Below, one piece after another: positions 10,759 through 19,388 of a DNA stretch of 64,000 bases; within the stretch, counting starts at the first letter, position 1; each line of letters begins with the position of its first letter. A program made the position numbers and the translations under genes. The notes under the pieces are model-generated. The model was not told the origin of the DNA. It worked only from the letters and a program-made list of their open reading frames with translations, and searched no databases. The DNA comes from Hyphomicrobiales bacterium. GTDB taxonomy: Bacteria > Pseudomonadota > Alphaproteobacteria > Rhizobiales > Rhizobiaceae. The stretch is from the NCBI GenBank assembly GCA_900469475.1, contig UBXG01000006.1, forward strand, positions 1 to 64,000, read 5' to 3'.

Positions 10759-12033
10759 TCAACTCTTATCCAGACCGTAGCAGGAATGCAAAGTCCTGAC
10801 TGCGAGTTCTGCATAAGGACCGTCGATCAGGATGGAAATCTTGATTTCTGACGTCGTAATAGCCTTGATGTTGATGCCTTTTTCGGCAAGTGCCCTGAAA
10901 GCGGTCGCGGCCACGCCTGCATGCGAGCGCATACCGATACCGATCACAGAAACCTTGACCAGACCTGATTCGTTCTGAATCACGTCATAGCCGATCTTTT
11001 CCTTGTTCTCGCCAAGGACGCGCAGCGCCTTCTCGACATCGCCGGACGGAACCGTGAAGGTCATGTCGGTTTTCGAACCGTCCTCGGAAATGTTCTGGAC
11101 GATCATGTCGACATTGATGTGGTTTTCGGCCAGCGGCCCGAAGATCGCGGCGGAAACACCCGGCCGGTCGGCAAGACGGCGCAGCGAGATCTGGGCCTCA
11201 TCCTTGGCATAGGCAATGCCGGTGACTACTTCCTGTTCCACGATTTCTTCCTCGTCACAAATCAGCGTTCCGGGCGGGTTAAGCAGATCGCCCATGCCCG
11301 GAGCATCGGGATCCTCGAAAGAAGAGCGCACGAAGGTGCGAACCTTGAACACCATGGCGAGCTCGACCGAGCGCACCTGCAGCACCTTAGCGCCGAGAGA
11401 GGCCATTTCGAGCATTTCCTCGAAGGCGATCTTCTTCAGGCGACGTGCCTTGGGCTCGATGCGCGGATCGGTCGTATAAACGCCATCGACGTCGGTATAG
11501 ATATCGCAGCGGTCGGCCTTCACGGCGGCGGCGATCGCAACGGCCGAGGTATCGGAACCGCCACGGCCGAGCGTCGAGAGGCGGTTGTCGGGGCCGAGCC
11601 CCTGAAAGCCGGCGATGACGGCGACCTGGCCCTCACCCATGCGGCGGATGATGTCCTCGCCCTCGATCTCGAGAATGCGGGCCGCGCCATGGGCGTTGTC
11701 GGTGCGGATCGGGATCTGCCAGCCCTGCCACGAGCGGGCGTTGATCCCCATGGCCTGCAGCGCAATCGCCAGAAGGCCTGATGTGACCTGCTCGCCCGAA
11801 GCCACGACGGCATCATATTCGCGCGCATCGTAGATCGAGTGGTTGGCGCCGGAGACTTTCGGCATATTCTGGACCCAGCCGACCAGTTCGTTGGTCTTGC
11901 CGGACATGGCGGAAACGACGACTGCCACTTCGTGACCGGCATCGACCTCGCGTTTCACATGGCGTGCGACATTCTTGATACGGTCCAGATCCGCGACGGA
12001 GGTCCCGCCGAATTTCATCACGATGCGTGCCAT
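10759..12033 (-). CDS. lysC: aspartate kinase
   Basis: Phosphorylates aspartate, the first step toward lysine, threonine, methionine and diaminopimelate. The 424-residue protein has the amino-acid kinase motif KFGGTS at 8-13, the GRGGSDTSA substrate loop, and two C-terminal ACT domains (about 265-415) expected to bind the feedback inhibitors lysine and/or threonine. No lysine riboswitch is visible upstream. It precedes ptsP in the same direction. lysA, the last step of the same pathway, lies at 48472. Confidence 0.97.
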   Translation of the reverse strand: MARIVMKFGGTSVADLDRIKNVARHVKREVDAGHEVAVVVSAMSGKTNELVGWVQNMPKVSGANHSIYDAREYDAVVASGEQVTSGLLAIALQAMGINARSWQGWQIPIRTDNAHGAARILEIEGEDIIRRMGEGQVAVIAGFQGLGPDNRLSTLGRGGSDTSAVAIAAAVKADRCDIYTDVDGVYTTDPRIEPKARRLKKIAFEEMLEMASLGAKVLQVRSVELAMVFKVRTFVRSSFEDPDAPGMGDLLNPPGTLICDEEEIVEQEVVTGIAYAKDEAQISLRRLADRPGVSAAIFGPLAENHINVDMIVQNISEDGSKTDMTFTVPSGDVEKALRVLGENKEKIGYDVIQNESGLVKVSVIGIGMRSHAGVAATAFRALAEKGINIKAITTSEIKISILIDGPYAELAVRTLHSCYGLDKS

Positions 12034-12203
12034 GTGCCTCTACCAGTACCCTGCGCCGGGCGGCTGAACGCGATAAGCCCGACATGCAAAATCGCCCTCC
12101 CGGTTCGGTAGCCGGAAAAGCGTGATCTCAATGGGGCCGTCTCTTAGCGAGTTTGTCGGGCAGGTGCAATAGCGCTGGATACGCCAGCAGCTAAAACCTT
12201 ACT

Positions 12204-12830
12204 CTAAAAATCAACTTTTAAGGTCAACCAGAGCTTGTCGAGAATGCCCTCTTCCCTGGGTAGATTTTCCCTGTTGAGGAATGTGGCGACAAGCACCCCG
12301 CCTTCCGGCCGGCCGGTCGCGACGATCTCATACTCCATGACGTCGTCGTCCGTGGTCGTCTCCGCCTTGATACCCTTCAATACGGTACCGCTCGGCAATG
12401 TGCGCTGGGTTGGCCGCTTGCTGATCTTCGCGCCGCCATTGAGGCTCTCCTGCACCATCTGCTGCAGGACGACATCGGTATAACTGGAAGGGTTGAGACC
12501 CTTATAGACCTGCACGATGATGCCGGTGCCGATCGGCGTCATCAGCGCATATTGCTGCACGCCGTCTCCGAGATCCGTCTTTGCGACCGTGAATTTGCCA
12601 TCATGATCGAAGGAGAATTTGCCGCCCGTAAACGTGACCGTTTCGCTGCGCTGCAGCTCTACAGGCACCCTGCTGCCGTCCTTCATGGTGACTTCGAGCG
12701 TATCGCCGGGATTGATGCCGACGCTAATGCCGTCGATCGTCAGGCGAAACCCCTTGCCGTCCCCGGCATTTGCATGGTTGGCCGCAAGCCAGCCCATGGC
12801 GATGGCCGTCGCGAGACGGAGTGGTCTCAT
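12204..12830 (-). CDS. conserved exported protein of unknown function
   Basis: I do not recognise the family. With the start at 12830 the protein has 208 residues and opens with a clear signal peptide (MRPLRLATAIAMGWLAANHANA, cleavage after the last alanine). AGGAG lies eight bases before this ATG. A longer in-frame extension to 13208 exists, but it would bury the signal peptide and run toward divergent ubiG, so I reject it. The mature part is soluble and beta-rich in appearance. It is the last gene before the lysC leader in this direction. The product is likely periplasmic. Confidence 0.72.
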   Translation of the reverse strand: MRPLRLATAIAMGWLAANHANAGDGKGFRLTIDGISVGINPGDTLEVTMKDGSRVPVELQRSETVTFTGGKFSFDHDGKFTVAKTDLGDGVQQYALMTPIGTGIIVQVYKGLNPSSYTDVVLQQMVQESLNGGAKISKRPTQRTLPSGTVLKGIKAETTTDDDVMEYEIVATGRPEGGVLVATFLNRENLPREEGILDKLWLTLKVDF

Positions 12831-13095
12831 GAGGAACTCCTCTACAAGCCGGTCGATCGCAATCGATCCCGGTTCCGAAAGTCCATTTCGCAGCCCCGGG
12901 GATTGATCGGCCATAAGATACCTCCATGTCAACCTTCGCATCGCAATTCGCGCCTCCTGATCGGGATAGCCCACAGCTGATCGAAGGTCGCGGGCCCTTG
13001 ACATCGCGCATCGATCGTCCGACTTCACCCTACGGGATAGAATTATTGCGTGCGGTCGTCCGAACCTTCGAACGACGCAAATCACGGAGCAAGCC

Positions 13096-13848
13096 ATGAA
13101 CGAAACGGCAAAGAGCACGATCGACCAGAGCGAAGTGGACCGTTTCTCCGCCATGGCGGCCGAGTGGTGGAGCCCCACCGGCAAGTTCAAGCCGCTGCAC
13201 AAGTTCAATCCTGTGCGCCTTGCCTATATCCGCGACCGCGCCTGCGAGAATTTCGACCGCGACCCGAAGAGCAGCAGGCCGCTTGAGGGTCTGCGCGTGC
13301 TCGACATTGGCTGCGGCGGCGGCCTTCTGTCGGAGCCGGTAGCGCGCATGGGCGCCACCGTCATCGGCGCCGACCCTTCCGAAAAGAACATCGGCATCGC
13401 CTCGACGCACGCAAAAGCCTCCGGCGTTCCCGTCGACTACCGCGCCGTCACGGCCGAGCAGCTGGCCGAAGCCGGCGAAACCTTCGATATCGTGCTGAAC
13501 ATGGAAGTGGTGGAGCATGTCGCCGACGTCGAATTCTTCCTGTCGACCAGCGCGAAAATGGTGCGCCCCGGCGGCCTGATGTTCGTTGCGACCATCAACC
13601 GTACCATGAAGGCGGCGGCACTTGCCATCTTTGCGGCGGAAAACGTGCTGAGATGGCTGCCGCGCGGCACCCATCAATACGAAAAGCTCGTGCGTCCGGA
13701 GGAGATCGAAAAGCCGCTTGCCGCAAGCGGCCTCGAGATCACCGCTCGCACGGGCGTATTCTATTCGCCGCTGCAGGACCGCTGGAACCTATCGAAAGAT
13801 ATGGACGTCAACTATATGCTGTTGGCGAAGCGAGCGAACCTGAGCTGA
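13096..13848 (+). CDS. ubiG: ubiquinone biosynthesis O-methyltransferase UbiG
   Basis: SAM-dependent methyltransferase performing both O-methylations of ubiquinone synthesis. The 250-residue protein has the family N-terminus ([27 protein letters not shown]), SAM motif [14 protein letters not shown] at about 69-82, and the post-I acidic residue in IGADPSE. It ends in NYMLLAKRA, as in UbiG/Coq3. An AAGC-type weak ribosome binding site precedes ATG 13096. The gene is divergent from the exported protein on the left and convergent with the DUF3291 gene, with a gap of only 13 bases between stops. Confidence 0.96.
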   Translation: MNETAKSTIDQSEVDRFSAMAAEWWSPTGKFKPLHKFNPVRLAYIRDRACENFDRDPKSSRPLEGLRVLDIGCGGGLLSEPVARMGATVIGADPSEKNIGIASTHAKASGVPVDYRAVTAEQLAEAGETFDIVLNMEVVEHVADVEFFLSTSAKMVRPGGLMFVATINRTMKAAALAIFAAENVLRWLPRGTHQYEKLVRPEEIEKPLAASGLEITARTGVFYSPLQDRWNLSKDMDVNYMLLAKRANLS

Positions 13849-13861
13849 TCACGCATCTGCC

Positions 13862-14449
13862 TCAGATCTTCAGTGTCAGCACATGCGCCAGTAACTCGCC
13901 CTGCGTGGCAGCGTTGAGCGCAACGATTTCCTTGATACGAGAACGGTCGATCTCAAGTGGCTGACCATCGGATCCATAGGGCTGTTTGAATGAGAACGCC
14001 CTTGGGCCTGCGCCATAATCGTGAAGGTGTTCGAGGCGCTCTACCCCATCCTGCCACCGCGGTACGGTTCCAGCTTCCACCCACCAAAGGACAAGCGGCG
14101 GCCAGCTCTGCCTGACATTCCAGTGCCGACCATGTTTCAGGGCGTCGGCATGCACGCCACTATAGGTGAATGCCATAAGCGATTCGATATCGGCCCAAAG
14201 CGATAGGGATGATGGTGCGGTCTGAAAGCCGCTGCCCTCGATGAAACGCGGAAAGACCTGCTCGCCCCAACAGGCCGTACCGGGCTCGCCGGCATAGCCA
14301 GAGCGGCCAATGAAACCGTGAGCACGGGCCGCCGCCTCGAAATTCGCCGCCTCGCGCAGGCGAAACCCCTCGACGGCAGGGCTTTCATAGGCCTCGACAT
14401 GCAGCCCGAAATTATACACGGCGAGATGTTGGCTGCCGGCGACCGGCAT
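13862..14449 (-). CDS. DUF3291 domain-containing protein
   Basis: A 195-residue cytoplasmic protein resembling the DUF3291 family: N-terminal LAVYNFGLHVEAY strand, the WADIESLMAFTYSGVHADALK segment, and a Trp-rich region LVLWWVEAGTVPRW. This fold is related to antibiotic-monooxygenase-like (ABM) ferredoxin folds. The function is not established. Its ATG overlaps the stop of the DUF1178 gene by one base (TGATG), so it is the last gene of a coupled leftward operon with DUF1178, an amidohydrolase, glutaredoxin and probably comF. Confidence 0.78.
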   Translation of the reverse strand: MPVAGSQHLAVYNFGLHVEAYESPAVEGFRLREAANFEAAARAHGFIGRSGYAGEPGTACWGEQVFPRFIEGSGFQTAPSSLSLWADIESLMAFTYSGVHADALKHGRHWNVRQSWPPLVLWWVEAGTVPRWQDGVERLEHLHDYGAGPRAFSFKQPYGSDGQPLEIDRSRIKEIVALNAATQGELLAHVLTLKI

Positions 14450-14877
14450 CAGTTGATATCGTCGGGCAGCACAGGAATGGCGGCGATCTCGATGCCTTCC
14501 TCGACGAGTGCCTGTGCCTCGTCCGGCGTCGCCTTGCCGATGATCCCGCGCGCATCTGCTTCGCCGTAATGGATCTTACGGGCCTCCTCCGGGAATTTCG
14601 TGCCGACATCCTCGGCATTGGCCTTGATGGCGTCGACCGCTTCCTTGAGTTTCACCAAGGCCTGCTTGCGCGCTGCGTCCATCGCGAGCGTCTGCAACTC
14701 ATCCTTCTTGCGCGCCGTCGAAACCGAAGGCGCCATCAGGAGCTTGGAGATCGCACCCGAATTGCAGACAGGACAGGTGAGGAAACCGCTTGCGACCTGG
14801 CGATCGAAATCGGCGCTTTCGGAAAACCAGCCCTCGAACTCATGGGCATTGTCACAGGTAAGCGAATAACGGATCAA
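14449..14877 (-). CDS. DUF1178 family protein (zinc-ribbon-like)
   Basis: A 142-residue protein of the DUF1178 family. Two cysteine clusters near the N-terminus, LTCDNAHEFEGWF and FLTCPVCNSG, look like a zinc ribbon. The rest is helical and charged. The start is a TTG codon at 14877, overlapping the stop of the upstream amidohydrolase (TTGA), with GGAGG nine bases before it. The family N-terminus MIRYSLTCDN supports this. The biochemical role is unknown. Confidence 0.85.
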   Translation of the reverse strand: MIRYSLTCDNAHEFEGWFSESADFDRQVASGFLTCPVCNSGAISKLLMAPSVSTARKKDELQTLAMDAARKQALVKLKEAVDAIKANAEDVGTKFPEEARKIHYGEADARGIIGKATPDEAQALVEEGIEIAAIPVLPDDIN

Positions 14878-15731
14878 GCAGCGACGCCTCCAGCCGCCGG
14901 CGTCGCGATCTTTTCCAGCGAAAATTCACGCGCATTCTTCAGGTTCGGTATCTTGTCATGAGCTGATTTGACGGCAGCAGTGTCAATCTCGGCGATGACG
15001 ACGGCTTCGCCCGTACCGCCGGCGGATGCCAGCACCTTGCCCCAGGGATCGATAATCATCGAATGGCCGAAGGTCTCGCGGCCGTCCTCATGCTTGCCGG
15101 CCTGGGCGGCGGCGATGACGAACATGCCGTTTTCGATGGCGCGGGCGCGCAGCAGGATTTCCCAATGCGCTTCGCCGGTCTGCTTCGTGAAGGCGGCGGG
15201 CACCGTCATCACCTCGGCGCCGGCAACAGCCTGGGCGCGGAAGAGCTGCGGAAAGCGTACGTCGTAGCAGATGGAAAAGCCGAGTTGAGCAAACGGCAGC
15301 GACGCGATGCGCGCCTCCGATCCCGGCCGGTAGACAGCGCTTTCGCGCCAGCTCTCGCCATTGTCGAGATCCACATCGAACATATGGATCTTGTCGTAGC
15401 GATTGATGAGCTTGCCGTCAGGACCGAAGAGGAAGCCGCGATTGGCAATCTTGCCGTCATCGAGCGCAATGGCCGTCGAGCCGATGTGAAGATGGATGCC
15501 GAGTTCCTTCGCCAGTTCGGAGGCCGTCTTGACGATGATATCGTTCGGCTCGTCCCGCAGCACGGCGCGCAGCCCCGGGCGATCCTTCTGCACCGCGCCG
15601 GTCATCTCCGGCGTCTGCACGTAGATCGCCCCCTGCGTAGCGGCATCCCGCACTAAACGGGCCATATCAGCCGCGTTCTTCACCGGATCGACGCCGGAAC
15701 ACATCTGGATGGCAGCGGCCTTGAAGCTCAT
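14874..15731 (-). CDS. carbon-nitrogen hydrolase family protein (nitrilase superfamily)
   Basis: A 285-residue omega-amidase/Nit-type amidohydrolase. The nitrilase Glu-Lys-Cys triad is visible: the Glu in YVQTPEMTGAV, the Lys in RYDKIHMFDVD, and the Cys in LGFSICYDVRFPQL. Homologues include Nit1/Nit2 enzymes that remove deaminated glutathione or omega-amides. Sitting beside a glutaredoxin gene, a repair role on deaminated glutathione is a reasonable inference, not proven. ATG 15731 follows GAGGGAGAG; the frame extends six codons further without support. Confidence 0.9.
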   Translation of the reverse strand: MSFKAAAIQMCSGVDPVKNAADMARLVRDAATQGAIYVQTPEMTGAVQKDRPGLRAVLRDEPNDIIVKTASELAKELGIHLHIGSTAIALDDGKIANRGFLFGPDGKLINRYDKIHMFDVDLDNGESWRESAVYRPGSEARIASLPFAQLGFSICYDVRFPQLFRAQAVAGAEVMTVPAAFTKQTGEAHWEILLRARAIENGMFVIAAAQAGKHEDGRETFGHSMIIDPWGKVLASAGGTGEAVVIAEIDTAAVKSAHDKIPNLKNAREFSLEKIATPAAGGVAA

Positions 15732-15755
15732 CGGTCTCTCCCTCGTCAATATGGA

Positions 15756-16013
15756 TCAGGCAGCCAGCATCGGATCGAGCTTGCCGGCCCGGTCGAGCGC
15801 ATGGATGTCGTCGCAGCCACCGACATGCTCGCCATTGATGAAGATCTGCGGGAAGGTCGAAGCGCCATTCGCCTTGGCGATCATCTCCTGCCGCATCTCG
15901 GGCGAATAGGTGGCGTTGTGCTCGACATAATCGACACCTTTGGATTCGAGCAGGGATTTCGCGCGGGCGCAATAGCCGCAGAATTCACGCGTATAGATAA
16001 CGACGGATGCCAT
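15756..16013 (-). CDS. grxC: glutaredoxin 3
   Basis: Small dithiol glutaredoxin of 85 residues. The CGYC active site lies at about residues 11-14 in REFCGYCARAK. The cis-proline loop ASTFPQIFINGEHVGGCDD carries the glutathione-binding TFPQIF and GGCDD motifs. It reduces disulfides with glutathione. GGAG lies six bases before ATG 16013. It is 24 bases upstream of the amidohydrolase, so probably cotranscribed. Confidence 0.95.
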   Translation of the reverse strand: MASVVIYTREFCGYCARAKSLLESKGVDYVEHNATYSPEMRQEMIAKANGASTFPQIFINGEHVGGCDDIHALDRAGKLDPMLAA

Positions 16014-16041
16014 GATCCACTCCGGAAAAGCCTAGATTTAG

Positions 16042-16148
16042 AGCATGATGCCGAAAAGTGTCTGCGGTTTTCGGACGACATCATGCTTTACTAATTTGAT
16101 TCTAGAGCGGATTCAGATTTTTGGTCGTTTCGACCTAAAATCATCCGC
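16042..16148. repeat. RIME-like double palindrome, copy 1
   Basis: About 107 bases made of two palindromes. The first (16042-16086) has arms GCATGATG and CATCATGC around AAAGTGT and GGTTTTCGG. The second (16117-16148) has arms GCGGAT and ATCCGC with GGTCGTTTCGACC inside. A near-identical copy lies at 21848-21956. The size and two-palindrome layout match the Rhizobium-specific intergenic mosaic elements described in the literature. It separates comF from grxC. Confidence 0.8.
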
Positions 16149-16156
16149 CTCTAGTG

Positions 16157-16933
16157 TCATATAAGATGGCCGACGACCCTTGCAAAGGTCAAAACAGTGA
16201 CATCGGCAGCACCTGCTTTCTTCAGCGCGCGCGTGGCCGCGGCAACCGTGGCGCCCGTCGTATAAACGTCGTCGACGAGAACGATGCGCCGCCCGAATAT
16301 ATCGGCGGCCCGATGCTCGGAAACGGCGAAAGCGCCGCGCACATTGTCCTGTCGTGCCTTGGCCCCGAGACCGACCTGCTGGCTCGTGCGCTTGACGCGC
16401 AAAAGCGTTGCGGCAAACAGCGGCTTGCCTGAAAGATGGGCGATATGGCGAGCGAGTTCGGCGGCCTGATTATATTTACGTGCAAACAGCCGTGCGCGGT
16501 GCAGAGGCACCGGAATGATCGCATCGCAATCCGCAATCGTGCCATCACTGGCGCGCAGCATCCAGCCCGCCATCATCGGCGCGAGATCGGTGCGATCGCG
16601 ATATTTCAGGCTGAGAACGAGATCCCGCACGATACCGTCATGGACGGCAGCGGAGCGCAACCGGTCGAAGACGGGTGGTTCGGCGATCGCCTCAGCGCTT
16701 AGAATGCCGGCACCGAGATCATGGGAAAACGGGCTGCCGAGGACTTCACAATAAGGTCGCTCGATAAAGCGAATACCGGACCAGCATGCGGGGCAAAGAC
16801 CACGATGCGCGCCGACCGAAACCCCACAGCCCGGACATGCGGGCGGATAGACCAAATCCGCAAGCGCCACGAAGGGCCTTTTCAGCCCGGCGCCCAGCAT
16901 CGATAAGGTGATTTCGCGTCCCATCATCCCCAT
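16157..16933 (-). CDS. comF: ComF family protein
   Basis: A 258-residue protein of the ComF/GntX family. An N-terminal zinc-finger-like cysteine cluster (YPPACPGCG and GLCPACW) precedes a phosphoribosyltransferase-type domain with PRPP-binding loop RIVLVDDVYTTGATV. In competent bacteria ComF proteins support DNA uptake; elsewhere the role is less certain. The start is ambiguous: ATG codons at 16933, 16927, 16924 and 16900 are in frame and none has a strong ribosome binding site. Much longer extensions are not credible. A RIME-like repeat separates it from grxC. Confidence 0.9.
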   Translation of the reverse strand: MGMMGREITLSMLGAGLKRPFVALADLVYPPACPGCGVSVGAHRGLCPACWSGIRFIERPYCEVLGSPFSHDLGAGILSAEAIAEPPVFDRLRSAAVHDGIVRDLVLSLKYRDRTDLAPMMAGWMLRASDGTIADCDAIIPVPLHRARLFARKYNQAAELARHIAHLSGKPLFAATLLRVKRTSQQVGLGAKARQDNVRGAFAVSEHRAADIFGRRIVLVDDVYTTGATVAAATRALKKAGAADVTVLTFARVVGHLI

Positions 16934-16946
16934 ATGATTGAGACTA

Positions 16947-16990
16947 GCAATTCCAGGAAAAGTGTATAGCGGTTTTCCGTCCGGAATTGC
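16947..16990. repeat. short palindromic repeat, family 2, copy 1
   Basis: A 44-base inverted repeat with arms GCAATTCC and GGAATTGC and inner arms GGAAAA and TTTTCC around GTGTATAGCGG. Related copies lie at 18265-18307 (inverted orientation) and 42004-42048. This copy sits between the divergent comF and methyltransferase genes. Confidence 0.78.
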
Positions 16991-17051
16991 GCAAGAGAAA
17001 CGTGCGCGCCCGGCATGCCCAGCCGAATTGATGATAGTGCAGGAAACCACC

Positions 17052-17936
17052 ATGGAAATCGTATTCGACCAATCGCTGCTTTCGGCCCGCAAACGCCGGG
17101 CGCTAAAACAAAGTGATACGAAAGCGGCTTTCCTGCTCGATATTGCCGCCGGCGAACTGGCGGAACGGCTTGCCGTGACCGAACGCCATTTCGACGACGC
17201 GGTCGAGCTGCACGGCACGACAGGCATTGCCGCGCGCCTCGCTCTGGCGACAGGCAAGATCGGCCATTTGAAAAGGATCGAAAGCGAGAAGGATTTTGCC
17301 GTTCCTGGCGAGGCCATCATTGAGGCGCCGCCGGAGGAGCTGCCGCTCGCGCCGGAATCGGTCAACCTCGTGCTTTCCCCGCTCAGCCTGCATGTCACCA
17401 ACGACACGCCCGGCGTCTTCATCCAAATCCGCCGCGCACTGAAGGCCGACGGTCTTTTTCTGGCGGCGATCCCCGGCTCCGGAACCCTGCAGGAATTGCG
17501 CGACGTGCTGCTCGCGACCGAAATAGAGCTGACGGGCGGCGCAAGCCCCCGTGTCATCCCCTTTGCCGATGTCCGCGATGTCGGCGGTCTCCTTCAGCGT
17601 GCCGGCTTTACACTGCCCGTCATCGACGCCGAAAACTACACCGTGCGCTACGACAATCTGTTTGCCTTGATGCGCGATCTGCGCGCCATGGGCATGACCA
17701 ATCCGCTGGTCGATCGCAGCCGCAAGCCGCTGACGCGTGCCTTCTTTCTGCGTGCGGCCGAGCTCTATGCCGAGCGCTATTCGGATCCGGACGGGCGGAT
17801 CAGGGCGACATTCTCGATCATCTACGTCTCAGGATGGACGCCGCACGAAAGCCAGCAGAAGCCACTGCGACCGGGTTCCGCCAAGGCGCGCTTGGCGGAT
17901 GCGCTCAAGGTTGAAGAGCACAAGCTCAAACAATAG
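17052..17936 (+). CDS. SAM-dependent methyltransferase, BioC/NDUFAF5-like
   Basis: A 294-residue class I methyltransferase. It opens with MEIVFDQSLLSARKRRAL, typical of alphaproteobacterial proteins annotated BioC-like and of mitochondrial NDUFAF5. The methyltransferase-11 fold follows (LDIAAGELAERLA, then ESVNLVLSPLSLHVTNDTPGVFIQIRRALK). ATG 17052 has AGGAAA at a good spacing, so the upstream extension to 16938 is rejected because it crosses the palindromic repeat. NDUFAF5 hydroxylates a complex I subunit; the substrate here is not known. It is convergent with the Flp pilin gene. Confidence 0.85.
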   Translation: MEIVFDQSLLSARKRRALKQSDTKAAFLLDIAAGELAERLAVTERHFDDAVELHGTTGIAARLALATGKIGHLKRIESEKDFAVPGEAIIEAPPEELPLAPESVNLVLSPLSLHVTNDTPGVFIQIRRALKADGLFLAAIPGSGTLQELRDVLLATEIELTGGASPRVIPFADVRDVGGLLQRAGFTLPVIDAENYTVRYDNLFALMRDLRAMGMTNPLVDRSRKPLTRAFFLRAAELYAERYSDPDGRIRATFSIIYVSGWTPHESQQKPLRPGSAKARLADALKVEEHKLKQ

Positions 17937-17956
17937 CCAAAGATTTGCCGGCCGCG

Positions 17957-18139
17957 TCAGTTCTGGGACGCTGCCGAATTCTGTATCGTATCGGACAGAA
18001 GATTGAATGTGTTTGAAAGGCTACCGCCGAAGGCGCCGACCCCGCTGATGATTGCGGCCGACATCAAGGCAGCAATGAGACCGTATTCAATGACCGTGGC
18101 ACCGGTCTTATCGGTGAAAATACGCCGAACGGAACGCAT
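17957..18139 (-). CDS. Flp family type IVb pilin (orphan)
   Basis: A 60-residue prepilin. The leader peptide MRSVRRIFTDKTG is followed by ATVIEYGLIAALMSAAIISG, the class IVb cleavage site (after G13, Glu at +5, Tyr at +6) and hydrophobic spine. ATG 18139 is preceded by GGGAG. The frame extends nine codons to a TTG at 18166, which would lengthen the leader, so I prefer the ATG. No tad/cpa assembly genes are in the window, so it must rely on a system encoded elsewhere or be a relic. Confidence 0.85.
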   Translation of the reverse strand: MRSVRRIFTDKTGATVIEYGLIAALMSAAIISGVGAFGGSLSNTFNLLSDTIQNSAASQN

Positions 18140-18264
18140 AAGCTCGAAGCTCCCAGCATTGGACAACTGAAGAATCCGATGCTCGTCATGGCATCCGGCA
18201 GGCTATGCTCATGCACTATAGCATTTCCGCTTTTCTTCGATGCGCGAAAACGCTCTATTTTTTC

Positions 18265-18307
18265 GCATTCCGGACTGAAAACCGCTGCGCACTTTTCCTG
18301 GAAATGC
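18265..18307. repeat. short palindromic repeat, family 2, copy 2
   Basis: Forty-three bases from GCATTCCGG to GGAAATGC, the reverse complement of the 16947 copy with few changes (shared ACTGAAAACCGC-type centre). It abuts the stop codon of the gene at 18309 and lies between two orphan genes. A degraded partial copy may precede it at about 18218-18260. Confidence 0.72.
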
Positions 18308-18308
18308 G

Positions 18309-18626
18309 CTATTGGCAGCCGGTATCGGCACCATAACCCTGGACGATGCAGACCGAACCCGGTTCCTGCTGCAAAACGCTGCGGCGGATCGTGTACCGCT
18401 TGCCATTTTCCGTCTGCGGGATCGAACCCGTAGCAATATTGTCGATATCCGGCGCGCTAGCAAGCACGCGCGACTTGGATTTGTCAGAGAGCATCGGAGT
18501 TAGAATAAGCGAAAGCGCGACCGCCGCCGTACCGAACAGCAAAGCGATATTCAACGCGCCCGTTCTGCGCGACGTGGAATAGGACTGCTCTTTTTCCTGA
18601 ACAGCTTTCCAGAAATCGTCGTCCAT
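18309..18626 (-). CDS. hypothetical membrane-anchored protein
   Basis: I do not recognise this 105-residue protein. It has an N-terminal cytoplasmic stretch, one membrane segment at about 24-43 (ALNIALLFGTAAVALSLILT), and a periplasmic tail of about 60 residues containing two cysteines (SVCIVQGYGADTGC) that could form a disulfide. Codon usage and GC resemble the neighbours. It starts at an ATG with a modest ribosome binding site and lies beside an orphan pilin gene in the same orientation. Confidence 0.65.
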   Translation of the reverse strand: MDDDFWKAVQEKEQSYSTSRRTGALNIALLFGTAAVALSLILTPMLSDKSKSRVLASAPDIDNIATGSIPQTENGKRYTIRRSVLQQEPGSVCIVQGYGADTGCQ

Positions 18627-19010
18627 TATGTCAAGCCTTCTCTAACGCACCCAACAACCGCTTGATTGAGAGAATTGAATGCCAGAAGGTCATAAACGAT
18701 CCCTTAATATCCACATGCAAATTAATGAGACGTAAAATTCCGGGACAATGGTCGAATCAGGCTATAGATCTGATTTTAAATGGCTAATTTTCGTTAACCA
18801 TAAATTCGATGCACCGCCTTAACGCATTCCAAACCGTCTCTGCGTAAACGCGAAAGAGATCCGCCCCGCTACGGGACATCAAATTCGCCGCGCAGACGCA
18901 CGTATTGCCAGAATGTTTCCTCTATACACCAAATAATAGAGATTGACACTTGCACGCCATGATATATCGCCAAGCTATCTTTTGTTATCTTGGGTTGCGG
19001 GAATTTACAC
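18627..19010. other. AT-rich intergenic region between divergent orphan genes
   Basis: About 380 bases without a gene, clearly AT-richer than the surroundings. It contains a perfect dyad, AATCAG 18755-18760 and CTGATT 18770-18775, nine bases apart, and a TTGACA at 18943-18948 that could be a -35 for the gene at 19011, though the matching -10 is poor. It probably holds the promoters of both flanking genes. Confidence 0.5.
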
Positions 19011-19337
19011 ATGGCAGGTTTGCTCAAGGCGGTTGGCGGTTTAGTGATTGGTATTGCGATCCTGTTCGGGATTGCGATTTTGTTTATGGGAAGTGCAGCC
19101 GGCGTCGCAGCAGGGCTGATAGCCGCCCTTTCCTACGCCTTTAGCGGCGCCGTGATTTTTGTCCTTGGACTGATGCTCGAACATCTGGAGGCAATTCGCC
19201 GCGAATGCGACAGGCAATCTGACATGCTGAGGGATTTGCTCCGCAAAATGCCGAAGACGGATGCGTCCCCTAGAGAGCCTGGCGCCTCCAATCTCGATCA
19301 GCTTGCAAAATCAACTTTCAAATTCAGAGATATCTAG
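19011..19337 (+). CDS. small integral membrane protein with helical tail
   Basis: Not a family I can name. It has 108 residues: two membrane segments at about 5-27 and 31-56, rich in Gly/Ala/Ile, then a charged, probably coiled-coil segment (HLEAIRRECDRQSDMLRDLLRKM) and a polar tail. ATG 19011 follows GGGAA eight bases upstream; the TTG at 18990 is a less likely start. It stands alone between AT-rich DNA and the convergent NUDIX gene. Confidence 0.68.
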   Translation: MAGLLKAVGGLVIGIAILFGIAILFMGSAAGVAAGLIAALSYAFSGAVIFVLGLMLEHLEAIRRECDRQSDMLRDLLRKMPKTDASPREPGASNLDQLAKSTFKFRDI

Positions 19338-19388
19338 ACACCGCGCGAGACCGCCCCACGGCGGCGCCTCAGCCCTTGCTACAAAAAG

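Noticed and set aside
12831..13208. N-terminal extension of the exported protein toward ubiG
   Set aside because: It would bury a perfect signal peptide that has its own ribosome binding site at ATG 12830.
16934..17557. Extended ComF frame overlapping the divergent methyltransferase
   Set aside because: It crosses a palindromic repeat and the other gene's coding region; the ComF domain starts at its normal place near 16933.
17957..18139. Tad pilus locus
   Set aside because: Only one pilin gene is present; no cpaA-F, tadG or secretin genes occur in the window.
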